This document shows positions 1 through 7,630 of a stretch of DNA of 64,000 nt, in pieces. How positions within the stretch are numbered: position 1 is the stretch's first letter; each line of letters starts with the position of its first letter. The notes under the pieces are model-generated. The model was not told where the DNA came from. It made no database searches and saw only the letters and a program-made list of their open reading frames with translations. Both the position numbers and the translations under genes were made by a program. Source of the stretch: DATFVA01 sp963747755 (GTDB lineage: Bacteria; Bacteroidota; Ignavibacteria; Ignavibacteriales; Ignavibacteriaceae); the NCBI GenBank assembly GCA_963747755.1, contig CAVVGK010000008.1, positions 1 to 64,000 on the forward strand. The letters are read 5' to 3'.

Positions 1-58
1 ATCTTTTATCCATCAAATAATCCTTGACATTTATTTGCATTATTTCAATATTTACACC

Positions 59-178
59 AAAATTATTAGGGATTGTTATATAACCGATTTGCTACAGTGT
101 AAAATTTAGTTAATTTTGATTTACCAGAGTAGCAAATTAATGCCGATTTAGGGCTTGCCTCTGGTCGGTTTTTTTGTT
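59..178 (+). ncRNA. Candidate structured RNA ending in an intrinsic terminator
   Basis: A nine-base perfect stem pairs 87-95 (ATTTGCTAC) with 129-137 (GTAGCAAAT), with a further AT hairpin inside (101-106 with 112-117). It is followed by a terminator hairpin at 143-168 and a T run. Bases 123-128 (ACCAGA), in the loop side of the first stem, are also complementary to 160-165 (TCTGGT) in the terminator arm, so a pseudoknot or alternative antiterminator pairing is possible. A TTGACA at 24-29 with a weak AATATT at 47-52 (17-base spacing) could start the transcript near 59. It matches no RNA family I recognise. It could be an independent small RNA, an attenuator, or only the 3' end of an upstream transcript. 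Confidence 0.35.
143..178 (+). terminator. Intrinsic terminator
   Basis: The hairpin CCGATT (143-148) with GGTCGG (163-168) includes G-U pairs and is followed directly by a T-rich tract from 169. It ends either the candidate structured RNA before it or a gene lying upstream of the window. Confidence 0.6.
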
Positions 179-275
179 TTAATAGTGGAACTTTTTTATA
201 AGGAGACAGTGTATAATTACGATTGATACTATTATTAGGTAAAAAGCATTCACCAATAAAGAAAGGAAAGCAGCG

Positions 276-524
276 ATGAAAACCATTAAAGCAAAAATAG
301 ATAATCCCTTGTCTGATCTGATTAGTGATGATATCTATGAGCTTCTTAGTTCTCAGGGTTTAATCGATGAAAAATCCGTCCGAGATTATCAAATAAGAAA
401 GAAATTTAAACAATTGAGGGCTAGCAAGGTCAGTGCGGGAGATGCTATTGATTCTATCCGCGAGGAATATCCCTATCTCCAGTTCGATACTATCAGAAAA
501 ATTGTTTATCAGATAAGTAAATAA
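276..524 (+). CDS. Small hypothetical protein, 82 aa
   Basis: I do not recognise this protein. It is short, highly charged, probably all-helical and cytoplasmic, with no signal peptide or membrane segment. The ATG is preceded by a good ribosome-binding site (AAGGAAAG, about 263-270), which supports translation. It sits alone between a terminator upstream and a candidate small-RNA promoter downstream. The region with EEYPYLQFDTIRKI near the C-terminus, rich in aromatic and acidic residues, could form a helix-turn-helix-like fold, but that is a guess. Confidence 0.6.
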   Translation: MKTIKAKIDNPLSDLISDDIYELLSSQGLIDEKSVRDYQIRKKFKQLRASKVSAGDAIDSIREEYPYLQFDTIRKIVYQISK

Positions 525-532
525 TTTGTTGC

Positions 533-561
533 TTGAAAAATTGATTAATCAAATTTATATT
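533..561 (+). promoter_or_regulatory. Sigma-70-like promoter of the candidate small RNA
   Basis: TTGAAA at 533-538 and TATATT at 556-561 are separated by 17 bases. Each box matches the consensus at five of six positions. The predicted start is near 568, immediately before two stable hairpins. Confidence 0.5.
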
Positions 562-567
562 TTGAAT

Positions 568-657
568 GACTCTTTCAAAGGGTCCTCCCCTGCCCTTTGA
601 TGGTAAACGAGTCGGCCCGGTGGTACCCCCATCACCGGGCTTTATTTTATTTTTATT
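568..657 (+). ncRNA. Candidate small RNA with two C-rich hairpin loops
   Basis: From a well-placed promoter the sequence forms two consecutive perfect hairpins. The first is TCAAAGGG (575-582) with CCCTTTGA (593-600) around the loop TCCTCCCCTG. The second is GCCCGGTG (615-622) with CACCGGGC (633-640) around a loop containing ACCCCC, followed by a T-rich tail (641-657) typical of an intrinsic terminator. C-rich apical loops complementary to Shine-Dalgarno sequences are a known hallmark of trans-acting regulatory RNAs such as the Rsa RNAs of Staphylococcus. No known family was recognised. It could instead be a leader or attenuator for the membrane-protein gene that starts at 672. Confidence 0.45.
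615..657 (+). terminator. Intrinsic terminator of the candidate small RNA
   Basis: An eight-base GC-rich stem, extendable by a G-U and a T-A pair, is followed by TTTATTTTATTTTT. It is the strongest terminator near this end of the window. Confidence 0.7.
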
Positions 658-671
658 GCACGGAGTTAATG

Positions 672-962
672 ATGGCTAAGACGGTTAGAAAAAGAAATGT
701 TAAGACTTCAAAAAAAGCTTTTATTTCTCCCTTTAAAATCTACTGGGAGAGGAAAAATTATTTCTTTTTTTATCTCGGCTTCGTTCTGTTAATAGCCGGG
801 TATTATATAATGAGCATAGGGAAATGGAACAGTACTGCCGCTCTTGTCTTCTCCCCGATAATTTTAATAATCACTTATATTTTCGTATTTCCTGCTGCTA
901 TAATGTTCAGGAGCAGGAAAAAGGAAGGCCAGGAAGAAAAGATTGATACTGGCCAGAGTTAA
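672..962 (+). CDS. Small two-helix membrane protein (DUF3098-like)
   Basis: A 96-residue protein with a basic N-terminus followed by two hydrophobic segments (about residues 30-48 and 57-77) and a charged C-terminal tail, so probably an inner-membrane protein. The pattern of a lysine-rich start, a KNY motif before the first helix and a short loop resembles the DUF3098 family of Bacteroidota; function unknown. I chose the second ATG of the ATGATG pair because GGAG at 662-665 is correctly spaced; a longer in-frame reading from 597 would run through the terminator hairpin. Its 3' end overlaps the TTG start of the next gene, which suggests translational coupling. Confidence 0.6.
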   Translation: MAKTVRKRNVKTSKKAFISPFKIYWERKNYFFFYLGFVLLIAGYYIMSIGKWNSTAALVFSPIILIITYIFVFPAAIMFRSRKKEGQEEKIDTGQS

Positions 963-1221
963 GGGGAATATCGTCGCCACTCAGAAAAACTCATACCTTG
1001 TAGGGCATAAGCTTCTTACTATCCATCCGATAGATCTTAATGGTAAATATATTGGCGAAAAGGATATTGTTGCGCTTGATACCGTTGATGCAGGTATTGG
1101 GGATACTGTGCTGGTTGTTCAGGAAGGTGCCGCTGCAGTCCAGATACTGGGACACAGAAACGCACCCGTTCATACCATGGTGGTTGCCGTGGTTGATAAA
1201 ATTGATATTAAAAATTCCTGA
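943..1221 (+). CDS. EutN/CcmL-family bacterial microcompartment vertex protein (BMC-P)
   Basis: The 92-residue protein starts with MILARVKGNIVATQK, the characteristic opening of EutN/CcmL pentamers, and keeps the family's small beta-barrel pattern through VDAGIGDTVLVVQEG to the end. In known systems such pentamers cap the twelve vertices of icosahedral protein shells (carboxysome, Eut, Pdu, fucose/rhamnose-type compartments). The start is TTG with AGGAAG about eight bases upstream. The length is standard for the family. No hexameric BMC-H or trimeric BMC-T shell gene is present in this window, so it is an orphan here; the rest of a locus may lie upstream of position 1. The overlap with the membrane-protein gene indicates co-expression. 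Confidence 0.9.
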   Translation: MILARVKGNIVATQKNSYLVGHKLLTIHPIDLNGKYIGEKDIVALDTVDAGIGDTVLVVQEGAAAVQILGHRNAPVHTMVVAVVDKIDIKNS

Positions 1222-1237
1222 GAATTATTGAAATTTT

Positions 1238-2503
1238 TTGACCGGACTTAGTCTAGAAAAGTTAACTGAGTTAAGACTCCTGTTGGAAGTGGAGGGGATC
1301 GGACCGGGGAAATTAAGAAATCTTCTTACGTGTTTCAGATCTACTGCCAAAGTCTTATCTGCTGAATTCAAATCGCTTACCGAAGTTGAAGGCATAAGTC
1401 TCAACCTCGCTAAAAGAATCCAGAGAATAAACTCACGATACTGCGAATTTCAGGATATTGTCAAGTCCGAACTCGAAAACCTTCACAAGATGAATGCTTC
1501 GGTTGTCACCATGTGGGATCACGACTATCCAGCTGCTCTAAAAAAAATTTACGACCCCCCTTTTATTTTATATACCCTGGGCACGCCGGATGAAAATGAT
1601 ATTTATTCTATCGCTATAGTGGGGACAAGGCAGCCTACTAATTATGGAAGAGTGCAGGCCGAAAGGATTGCTTCCGACCTTGCTCACCAGGGTATTACTA
1701 TTGTAAGCGGAATGGCGCGGGGAATTGACTCCATTGCACATACCCGCACTTTAAGGGATAACGGCAGAACGGTTGCAATAATAGGTTCGGGACTTGATGT
1801 TATCTATCCTCCGGAAAACAGGAAGTTGTTCCAGGACATTACTGAGAATGGGATGGTAATCTCAGAATATCCATTGGGGACAAAACCTGATGCCCAGAAC
1901 TTTCCTAAAAGGAACAGAATTATTTCGGGACTCAGTCTTGGCACTATTGTGATTGAAACCGGAGTAAAAGGTGGTGCAATGCAGACAGCTTCATTTGCCC
2001 TCGATCAGGGGAAAGAAGTTTTTGCTGTGCCGGGGAATCTGGGTGTGCGCCAGTCAGAGGGAACTAATCTGTTGATACAAAAAGGTGAGGCTGCGCTTCT
2101 CAGATCTGCCGAAGATGTACTCCTTGAGCTTGAGCTAAAGCTTCAGCCGGTCCTTGGAAAAAATGTTCCTAAAAAAACTGCAGGATTGAATTTATTTGAG
2201 GAAAGGATAATCTCAGTCATTTCTACTGAGCCTGTTCAAATCGATAAAATTGCTTCGCTTACTCAGATGAATACTTCGGAATGCCTCGTTCACCTGCTAA
2301 CCCTGGAGTTTAAGGGTCTCGTTAAGCAGCTCCCGGGTAAGATGTTCGCGGCCAATCAAGCGTTATTGAAAGGAAGGGTGGAAAACAGAGATTTAGTACT
2401 TTTTTTTATTCTTCCAGAAAAATTTAAGCCTCTCCTTGAGACTTTTCTCCTGGCCGTTTTCGGTGGGATTATAGAACTGAACTCCTTTCATTTCTTCGGG
2501 TAG
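1238..2503 (+). CDS. dprA: DNA-processing protein DprA/Smf
   Basis: The 421-residue DprA protects incoming single-stranded DNA and loads RecA during natural transformation. An N-terminal helix-hairpin-helix region (about residues 5-60) precedes the Rossmann-like Smf core (about 95-310) with GTRQPTNYGR, SGMARGIDSIAH, GSGLDVIYPPENRKL and FPKRNRIISGLS, and then a winged-helix domain (about 320-375). The start is TTG with no clear ribosome-binding site; an in-frame stop at 1229 excludes an earlier start. The final 40-odd residues are antisense to the 3' end of the convergent rarA gene and do not look like normal DprA sequence, so the stop codon seems to have moved downstream. It directly follows the microcompartment protein gene. 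Confidence 0.93.
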   Translation: MTGLSLEKLTELRLLLEVEGIGPGKLRNLLTCFRSTAKVLSAEFKSLTEVEGISLNLAKRIQRINSRYCEFQDIVKSELENLHKMNASVVTMWDHDYPAALKKIYDPPFILYTLGTPDENDIYSIAIVGTRQPTNYGRVQAERIASDLAHQGITIVSGMARGIDSIAHTRTLRDNGRTVAIIGSGLDVIYPPENRKLFQDITENGMVISEYPLGTKPDAQNFPKRNRIISGLSLGTIVIETGVKGGAMQTASFALDQGKEVFAVPGNLGVRQSEGTNLLIQKGEAALLRSAEDVLLELELKLQPVLGKNVPKKTAGLNLFEERIISVISTEPVQIDKIASLTQMNTSECLVHLLTLEFKGLVKQLPGKMFAANQALLKGRVENRDLVLFFILPEKFKPLLETFLLAVFGGIIELNSFHFFG

Positions 2504-3685
2504 GTAATCTTCAATAAGAAAATGATTCTCGAAGCTATGAGGGTATTTATATTCTTTTCCGTATTTAAGGTCTTTCATTAGTTTTGTTGGGGCATTTCTT
2601 AAGTGCAGAGGCACAGGATAAAGGGGATTCTTCTTCACATAAGATAATGCTTCGTCAACGGCAAGGTATGCAGCATTGCTTTTAGGACATGCTGCAAGAT
2701 AGGTAGTACACTGTGCAAGGATAATACGCGCCTCGGGCATACCAATCTTATGCACGGCCTCGAAGGCAGCCTCGGCCAGCACAAGTCCGTTGGGACTGGC
2801 ATTTCCTATGTCTTCCGAAGCAAGTACTACAAGTCTTCTCGCAATAAAAATCGGATCCTCCCCTCCTTCAATCATTCTCGCAAGCCAGTAAACGGCTGCA
2901 TCGGGATCACTTCCCCTCACGCTCTTAATGAAAGCCGATATAACATTATAGTGCTCTTCTCCACCTTTATCATATAGGATATTTTTACGCTGAACTACGT
3001 TCTCAAGTACTGCTTTATCGATTTTAAGGGGTTTGGAATCTGCTTCCTGTATTACGGCAGCTTCGAAGATGCTGAGAAGGGACCGGGCATCCCCGCCGGA
3101 TAAATAAATTAAAAATTCCTTATCAATCGTTTCAAAATCGAGTTGTGAAAGAAATTCATCCTTATCAATTGCTGCATCAAGTATTGAAAGCAGATCATCT
3201 TTGGTTAATTCTTCAAGCACGTACACCCTCGCCCTGGAACGAAGAGCAGGAATGACTTCGAATGAAGGATTTTCTGTAGTTGCACCGATTAAAGTAATCA
3301 AACCAGCTTCTACGGAATTTAACAGCGCATCCTGCTGGGCTTTATTGAAGCGATGTATCTCATCGATGAATAGAATAGTCCGTTTCTGAAGCTGCTTATT
3401 CGATTCTGCCAGATCAATGACTTTCCGGATGTCCTTCACACCTGATGAGACGGCGTTTATTTGAAAAAATTCAGCGTCGGTCTCTTCCGCAATGATTCTT
3501 GCAATAGTAGTTTTGCCGGTTCCCGGGGGTCCCCACATAATGAAAGAACTGAGAGTATCCTTCTCAATCATTAGTCTGATTGGTTTGTTTTCACCCAAAA
3601 GTTCTCTTTGTCCCCTGAACTCGTCAACTGTTTTAGGGCGAACCCTTTCAGCAAGCGGAACCTGCGGAACTTTCATCTTAGCCAT
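2393..3685 (-). CDS. rarA: Replication-associated recombination protein A (RarA/MgsA) AAA+ ATPase
   Basis: The 430-residue clamp-loader-like ATPase acts at stalled replication forks. Visible are Walker A GPPGTGKTT (about residues 52-60), Walker B ILFIDEIHRFNKAQQD, the sensor motif IGATTENPSF and the C-terminal RarA oligomerisation region (HYNVISAFIKSVRGSDPDAA onward). Length is normal. It is the last gene of a six-gene minus-strand operon, five bases after the ftsB/divIC-like gene. Its 3' end overlaps the dprA frame on the other strand by 111 bases; the RarA C-terminus looks ordinary, so dprA is the extended partner. Confidence 0.95.
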   Translation of the reverse strand: MAKMKVPQVPLAERVRPKTVDEFRGQRELLGENKPIRLMIEKDTLSSFIMWGPPGTGKTTIARIIAEETDAEFFQINAVSSGVKDIRKVIDLAESNKQLQKRTILFIDEIHRFNKAQQDALLNSVEAGLITLIGATTENPSFEVIPALRSRARVYVLEELTKDDLLSILDAAIDKDEFLSQLDFETIDKEFLIYLSGGDARSLLSIFEAAVIQEADSKPLKIDKAVLENVVQRKNILYDKGGEEHYNVISAFIKSVRGSDPDAAVYWLARMIEGGEDPIFIARRLVVLASEDIGNASPNGLVLAEAAFEAVHKIGMPEARIILAQCTTYLAACPKSNAAYLAVDEALSYVKKNPLYPVPLHLRNAPTKLMKDLKYGKEYKYPHSFENHFLIEDYLPEEMKGVQFYNPTENGQEKSLKERLKFFWKNKKKY

Positions 3686-3690
3686 AATTA

Positions 3691-3984
3691 CTATTTTTCC
3701 TCTACAACTATCTTACTTTCACCGGGTCTTTGCATATTGTACTTTTCCCTTGCAACTTTTTCAATTTTTGCCGGGATCTTATTTTCGAGGGAATCAATCT
3801 CAGCCTGAAGCTGCTTATTTTCCTTTTCCACTTCACTTATTTTGGTGTTCAATTCATTTACCTTGTTATTCAGCCTGATATATTTCACTACACCATATTC
3901 ATTAAATAGAATGAAAAGTATTCCGGCAAAAAATATTATTCCTACTATGCCGAAAATAAACTTCCGGCTTTTTGTTAATGCCAT
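3691..3984 (-). CDS. FtsB/DivIC-type septum formation initiator
   Basis: A 97-residue bitopic protein: short basic cytoplasmic start, one transmembrane helix (about residues 9-30) and an extracytoplasmic coiled coil rich in Lys/Glu (about 38-70), ending in a motif with AREKYNMQRPGE that is typical of FtsB/DivIC (the YGM-like part before a charged tail). In known bacteria this protein joins FtsL and FtsQ in the divisome. Its ATG overlaps the stop codon of ddl (TAATG), so translation is probably coupled. The pairing of a division protein with a peptidoglycan-precursor ligase makes functional sense. Confidence 0.85.
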   Translation of the reverse strand: MALTKSRKFIFGIVGIIFFAGILFILFNEYGVVKYIRLNNKVNELNTKISEVEKENKQLQAEIDSLENKIPAKIEKVAREKYNMQRPGESKIVVEEK

Positions 3985-4982
3985 TATAAACTTAAACGGA
4001 TAATCCGGTCAATTAATTGTTCAAATGAAATTCCGACGGCAGCAGCCATCTTGGGAACCAAGCTTAAAGATGTCATTCCCGGAAGGGTGTTTACTTCAAG
4101 ACACCATGATTCATAATTATCATCCATTCTGAAATCTACTCTGCCGTAGGTTTCGCAGCCAAGCGCATTGAATGCCAGCAATGACTGCTCCTGCATCTTC
4201 CGGGCAGCTTCCTTGGGGATATCAGCCGGAACAATGTACTCGCTCATACCCGAAGTATATTTACTTTCATAGTCATATAGACCGTTCTTAGGTTTTATCT
4301 CAAGCACAGGCAATGCCTTATTTTCCAGGACGGCAACAGTCAGTTCTCTGCCTGGAATATATTTTTCAATGATTGTCCTGTTTGAAAACTGAAATGAAAG
4401 TGAAAGCGCTTCTTTCACGGCCGATGAATCTTTGCAAACGGTTAATCCGACAGTTGAGCCCTGATCGTTCGGTTTTATAACAGCCGGGAAGTTGAACTCC
4501 TTCTTAATCATCTCAGCCACAGCTTCGGGATTTGCTGATTTCCTATCGATCGAAAACCAATGAGGCGTCTTGACGCCATAATGATCAAATAAAATCTTCG
4601 ACATCGATTTATCCATGCATATTGCACTCGATAAAACTTTTGAACCTGTATATTTGATTCCTCTTAACTCAAGGAGAGATTGGATGATACCATCCTCACC
4701 GAACTTTCCATGAAGACCGATAAATGCAAGGTCAACATCATCGAATAACTTGGAGTTAACAGCCTCCAGGTAATTACTATCGGATATCTCAAAATCGTCT
4801 TCCTCCTTAAAAAAATCTTCCGGTTTTTCCGGCTGGCAGATGCCATATGCCGGATTGATAAGTTTGCATTCATGACCAAGTGATTTAATCGCACCATAAA
4901 CAGAAGCAGAAGAATGCTTGGATACAGTTTTTTCGGGAGAAGTTCCCCCAAGCAGCAGTGCTGTTTTCAGCTTATCAGGCAT
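3984..4982 (-). CDS. ddl: D-alanine--D-alanine ligase
   Basis: The 332-residue ATP-grasp enzyme forms the D-Ala-D-Ala dipeptide for peptidoglycan in the cytoplasm. The N-terminal domain carries LLGGTSPEKTVSKHSS and the GLHGKFGEDG motif, the central part IKYTGSKVLSSAICMDKS, and the C-terminal ATP-grasp part VIKPNDQGSTVGL and LEVNTLPGMTSLSLVPKMA, all classic Ddl signatures. Length is normal. It is fourth in the metF-rarA operon and coupled to the downstream ftsB/divIC-like gene by a one-base overlap. Confidence 0.95.
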   Translation of the reverse strand: MPDKLKTALLLGGTSPEKTVSKHSSASVYGAIKSLGHECKLINPAYGICQPEKPEDFFKEEDDFEISDSNYLEAVNSKLFDDVDLAFIGLHGKFGEDGIIQSLLELRGIKYTGSKVLSSAICMDKSMSKILFDHYGVKTPHWFSIDRKSANPEAVAEMIKKEFNFPAVIKPNDQGSTVGLTVCKDSSAVKEALSLSFQFSNRTIIEKYIPGRELTVAVLENKALPVLEIKPKNGLYDYESKYTSGMSEYIVPADIPKEAARKMQEQSLLAFNALGCETYGRVDFRMDDNYESWCLEVNTLPGMTSLSLVPKMAAAVGISFEQLIDRIIRLSL

Positions 4983-5024
4983 CAGAATATCCTTATAAAA
5001 GAGAAGTTTTTCGTCAATAGACTA

Positions 5025-5678
5025 TTAAGTCTTTTTATTACCAACCTTAATTCCGTAGGTTTCTTCAGCAATAGAGAGCAATTCATTTATCTGTTCTGTG
5101 GATAAAGGATTAACCTTACCGATCATCTTTGCAAGGTAAAGTGTTTTAGCACTATACTCCAGTTTTTCCATTTTATAGTAGGCGTCTGCCAGCGATGTGC
5201 CAAGTGTTACCGCGCCGTGGTTTTGAAGCATAAATGCCCAGGCAAAATCAATATAAGGCATAAGGCTTTTAGGAAGCTCCTCTGTAGAAGGTGTTGCGTA
5301 TCTGCAAAGAGGAACCTTACCGAGAGTTAATAAGACTTCCGGAAAAACATAATGCGGCAACTCTTCACCTGCTGTTGCAAAGGCAGTAGCATATACAGGA
5401 TGACAGTGAACTATTGCAGTTACCTCTTTCCTTCTTGAGTATGCAAAGAAGTGCAGTTTATATTCCGTGGATACCTTACCTTCACCTTTAATCACTTTCC
5501 CGGCAGCATCAATCTCAAGAATATCTTTTTCTGTAACATCGCCCTTGTTTACGCCCGAACGTGTTATAAGGAATGTGTTATCGGAAGTAACTGCTGAAAT
5601 ATTTCCATCGTATGCAGAGACGAACCCTTGTTCATACACCTTATGACAAATACGTACAAACTCTTCCCTTAAAAACAT
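5025..5678 (-). CDS. Class II aldolase/adducin family protein (fuculose-phosphate aldolase-like)
   Basis: The 217-residue protein has the class II aldolase fold. VSAYDGNIS and ITRSGVNKGD form the phosphate-binding region, STEYKLH supplies the catalytic acid/base region, and the zinc ligands are seen in IVHCHPVYA (two His) and LQNHGAV (one His). The closest recognised relatives are L-fuculose-1-phosphate aldolases, which cleave to dihydroxyacetone phosphate and lactaldehyde; ribulose-5-phosphate epimerase or methylthioribulose-phosphate dehydratase are alternatives that sequence motifs alone cannot exclude. It overlaps the upstream oxidoreductase gene by ten bases. Confidence 0.85.
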   Translation of the reverse strand: MFLREEFVRICHKVYEQGFVSAYDGNISAVTSDNTFLITRSGVNKGDVTEKDILEIDAAGKVIKGEGKVSTEYKLHFFAYSRRKEVTAIVHCHPVYATAFATAGEELPHYVFPEVLLTLGKVPLCRYATPSTEELPKSLMPYIDFAWAFMLQNHGAVTLGTSLADAYYKMEKLEYSAKTLYLAKMIGKVNPLSTEQINELLSIAEETYGIKVGNKKT

Positions 5679-6649
5679 TGCTTTTTTAGTTCTTCCATAA
5701 TTTTCAGATTAAGCAGGCCGTCGTTACCGCTCACAAGAGGTTGTTCATTCTTTATAAATGATTGCTGAACAGATTTAAGAAGAAGGAGCTGTTTATTAGC
5801 TCTTTTCCTGAATGATTTTCTCGCTTCTCCTTCAAGCAGAATCGATAATTTAGCGGGCGAAGTCTTATTTGCGATCATTTTTTCAATACTTATAGCGCCT
5901 TTATGTCCCAGTATTTCAACCCTGTTGAATGCCTTTTTACTGTTAAACGAAACATTAAAGTGACCGTAGCCCCCGCCGGCAAACTTTACAATTGCAGAGG
6001 CGAAATCATCAACTTCACTTTTGTAAACGACCGTGTCTTTAACTCCGCACACTGACGAAATCTCTCCTCCGAAATACCTGAGCAGATCTATAACGTGTGT
6101 TCCTACATCCATTAAAGCTCCACCGCCTCCTCTTGATGAATACCTGAAATTTGAACCTGGAGCAAGTTCAATATTAAAGTTGATTGCAACAGAAATGAAT
6201 TTACCGATCATACTATTTTCGATTAATTCCCTGGCTTTCCTGACCAAAGGATGAAAATGGAACACATAATTAACTGCAAGCCTGACATTATTTTCTTCAC
6301 ATACTTTTATCATTTCCTCTGCTTCACCCGAATTAAGGGCAAGAGGCTTCTCGCAAAGGATATGCTTACCCGCACGGGCAGCTTCAATAACCTGCCTGTA
6401 ATGATCTGCATTGGCGCTTGAAACATAAACAGCATCGATATCCGAATTTAAAAAATCGGTATAGTCTGAAAAGTGAAGGGAGATTCCATTTTTAAGGGCA
6501 ACCTCCTTTGCCCGCTGGCCGCTGTTACTGAAAACAGAATGGACAGTACTTCTTCTCATCATATGCATTGTGGGTATAAAGGTATTCTCTGCATATCGTC
6601 CGCATCCGGCAATGCCCCATTTTAATTTACTCTTGCTGCTTTTTTCCAT
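5669..6649 (-). CDS. Gfo/Idh/MocA family NAD(P)-dependent oxidoreductase
   Basis: A 326-residue sugar/polyol dehydrogenase-like protein. The N-terminal Rossmann domain has WGIAGCGRYAE and the family motif CEKPLALNSGEAEEM (EKP signature near residue 100). The C-terminal alpha/beta domain carries GGGALMDVGTHVIDLLRYF, with the catalytic-region Asp and His. Substrate unknown. It lies 15 bases after metF and overlaps the aldolase gene; these two carbohydrate-type enzymes may form a small pathway embedded in a housekeeping operon. Confidence 0.88.
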   Translation of the reverse strand: MEKSSKSKLKWGIAGCGRYAENTFIPTMHMMRRSTVHSVFSNSGQRAKEVALKNGISLHFSDYTDFLNSDIDAVYVSSANADHYRQVIEAARAGKHILCEKPLALNSGEAEEMIKVCEENNVRLAVNYVFHFHPLVRKARELIENSMIGKFISVAINFNIELAPGSNFRYSSRGGGGALMDVGTHVIDLLRYFGGEISSVCGVKDTVVYKSEVDDFASAIVKFAGGGYGHFNVSFNSKKAFNRVEILGHKGAISIEKMIANKTSPAKLSILLEGEARKSFRKRANKQLLLLKSVQQSFIKNEQPLVSGNDGLLNLKIMEELKKQCF

Positions 6650-6664
6650 TGAGGGTCACTTTTT

Positions 6665-7630
6665 TCAAGCTATATTTATGTAATACTTCAGATGTTCCAT
6701 TAACTTTTGTACAGGTTTTGAGTTCTGCATAATATAAAAATGCACGCTGGGCACTTTGTGATCAAAAAGCTCCTCAACCTGTTTAGCTGCCCATTCAGCT
6801 CCGATTTCAAGGACCTGTTCCGGCTTAGCAGCTGTTATCTCATCGGATAATTCTTCCGGGATATTTATGAAAAAGTTTCTGGGAACCGTCACAAGATGCG
6901 ATTTGTTTGTAATAATTTTTAATCCTGGAATAATAGGGACAGTGATACCGGCTTTCCTGCATTGTTCAACGAATTTAAAATAAACTTTATTGTCATAGAA
7001 CATTTGCGTAACCACATAGTCGGCCCCTGACTCAACTTTCATCTTAACATATTCTATATCAGTCTTAAGGTTCGGAGCTTCGAAGTGTTTCTCCGGGTAA
7101 CCACCGACTCCTACGCAGAAATTCGATGGTTTAGCATCGAGCAGATTATCTTCAAGGTAATGACCATTATTCATGTTATTTATCTGCTTAACAAGGTCTG
7201 ACGCGTACTTATTGATGCTTTTTCCTTCAGGAATTGGCTTATCATAACCGCTGTCATCTCCACGGATTGCCAGCACGTTCTGGATACCCAGGTAATTAAG
7301 TTCAATAAGAAAATCCTCTGTTTCCTCCCTGGTAAATCCCTTCGTTAAAATATGCGGAACAGCATCAATATTGTATTTGTGCTGAATCAGGGCGCATATG
7401 CCAAGGGTGCCGGGCCGTTTTCTTTTTATTTTTTTTCTGATTCCTGATGGGGTTTCATCGTACATCACCTCTGCAGAATGGCTAGTAATATCAATGAATG
7501 GGGGCCTGTACTTCATCAGGTCCTCTATTACCGCCATAAGACTCTGGATATCACCGCCTCGTTTAGGAGGAATCAATTCAAAGCTTATTAGAGGTTCCTG
7601 TGCTTTTTCTAAATGTTCTATAACTTTCAT
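6665..7630 (-). CDS. metF: Methylenetetrahydrofolate reductase
   Basis: The 321-residue FAD enzyme reduces 5,10-methylene-THF to 5-methyl-THF, which feeds methionine synthesis. Visible are the opening ISFELIPPKRGGD, the FAD-binding-region pattern IQNVLAIRGDD, VGVGGYPEKH, and VTQMFYDNKVYFKFV. It is slightly longer than E. coli MetF because of an insertion around residues 130-160. It is the first gene of the operon that runs to rarA. Together with metK and ahcY a few kilobases away it completes much of the methyl cycle. Confidence 0.94.
   Translation of the reverse strand: MKVIEHLEKAQEPLISFELIPPKRGGDIQSLMAVIEDLMKYRPPFIDITSHSAEVMYDETPSGIRKKIKRKRPGTLGICALIQHKYNIDAVPHILTKGFTREETEDFLIELNYLGIQNVLAIRGDDSGYDKPIPEGKSINKYASDLVKQINNMNNGHYLEDNLLDAKPSNFCVGVGGYPEKHFEAPNLKTDIEYVKMKVESGADYVVTQMFYDNKVYFKFVEQCRKAGITVPIIPGLKIITNKSHLVTVPRNFFINIPEELSDEITAAKPEQVLEIGAEWAAKQVEELFDHKVPSVHFYIMQNSKPVQKLMEHLKYYINIA

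Noticed and set aside
597..671. In-frame upstream extension of the membrane-protein gene at 672
   Set aside because: It would translate through the small-RNA terminator hairpin, and the good GGAG sits just before 672.
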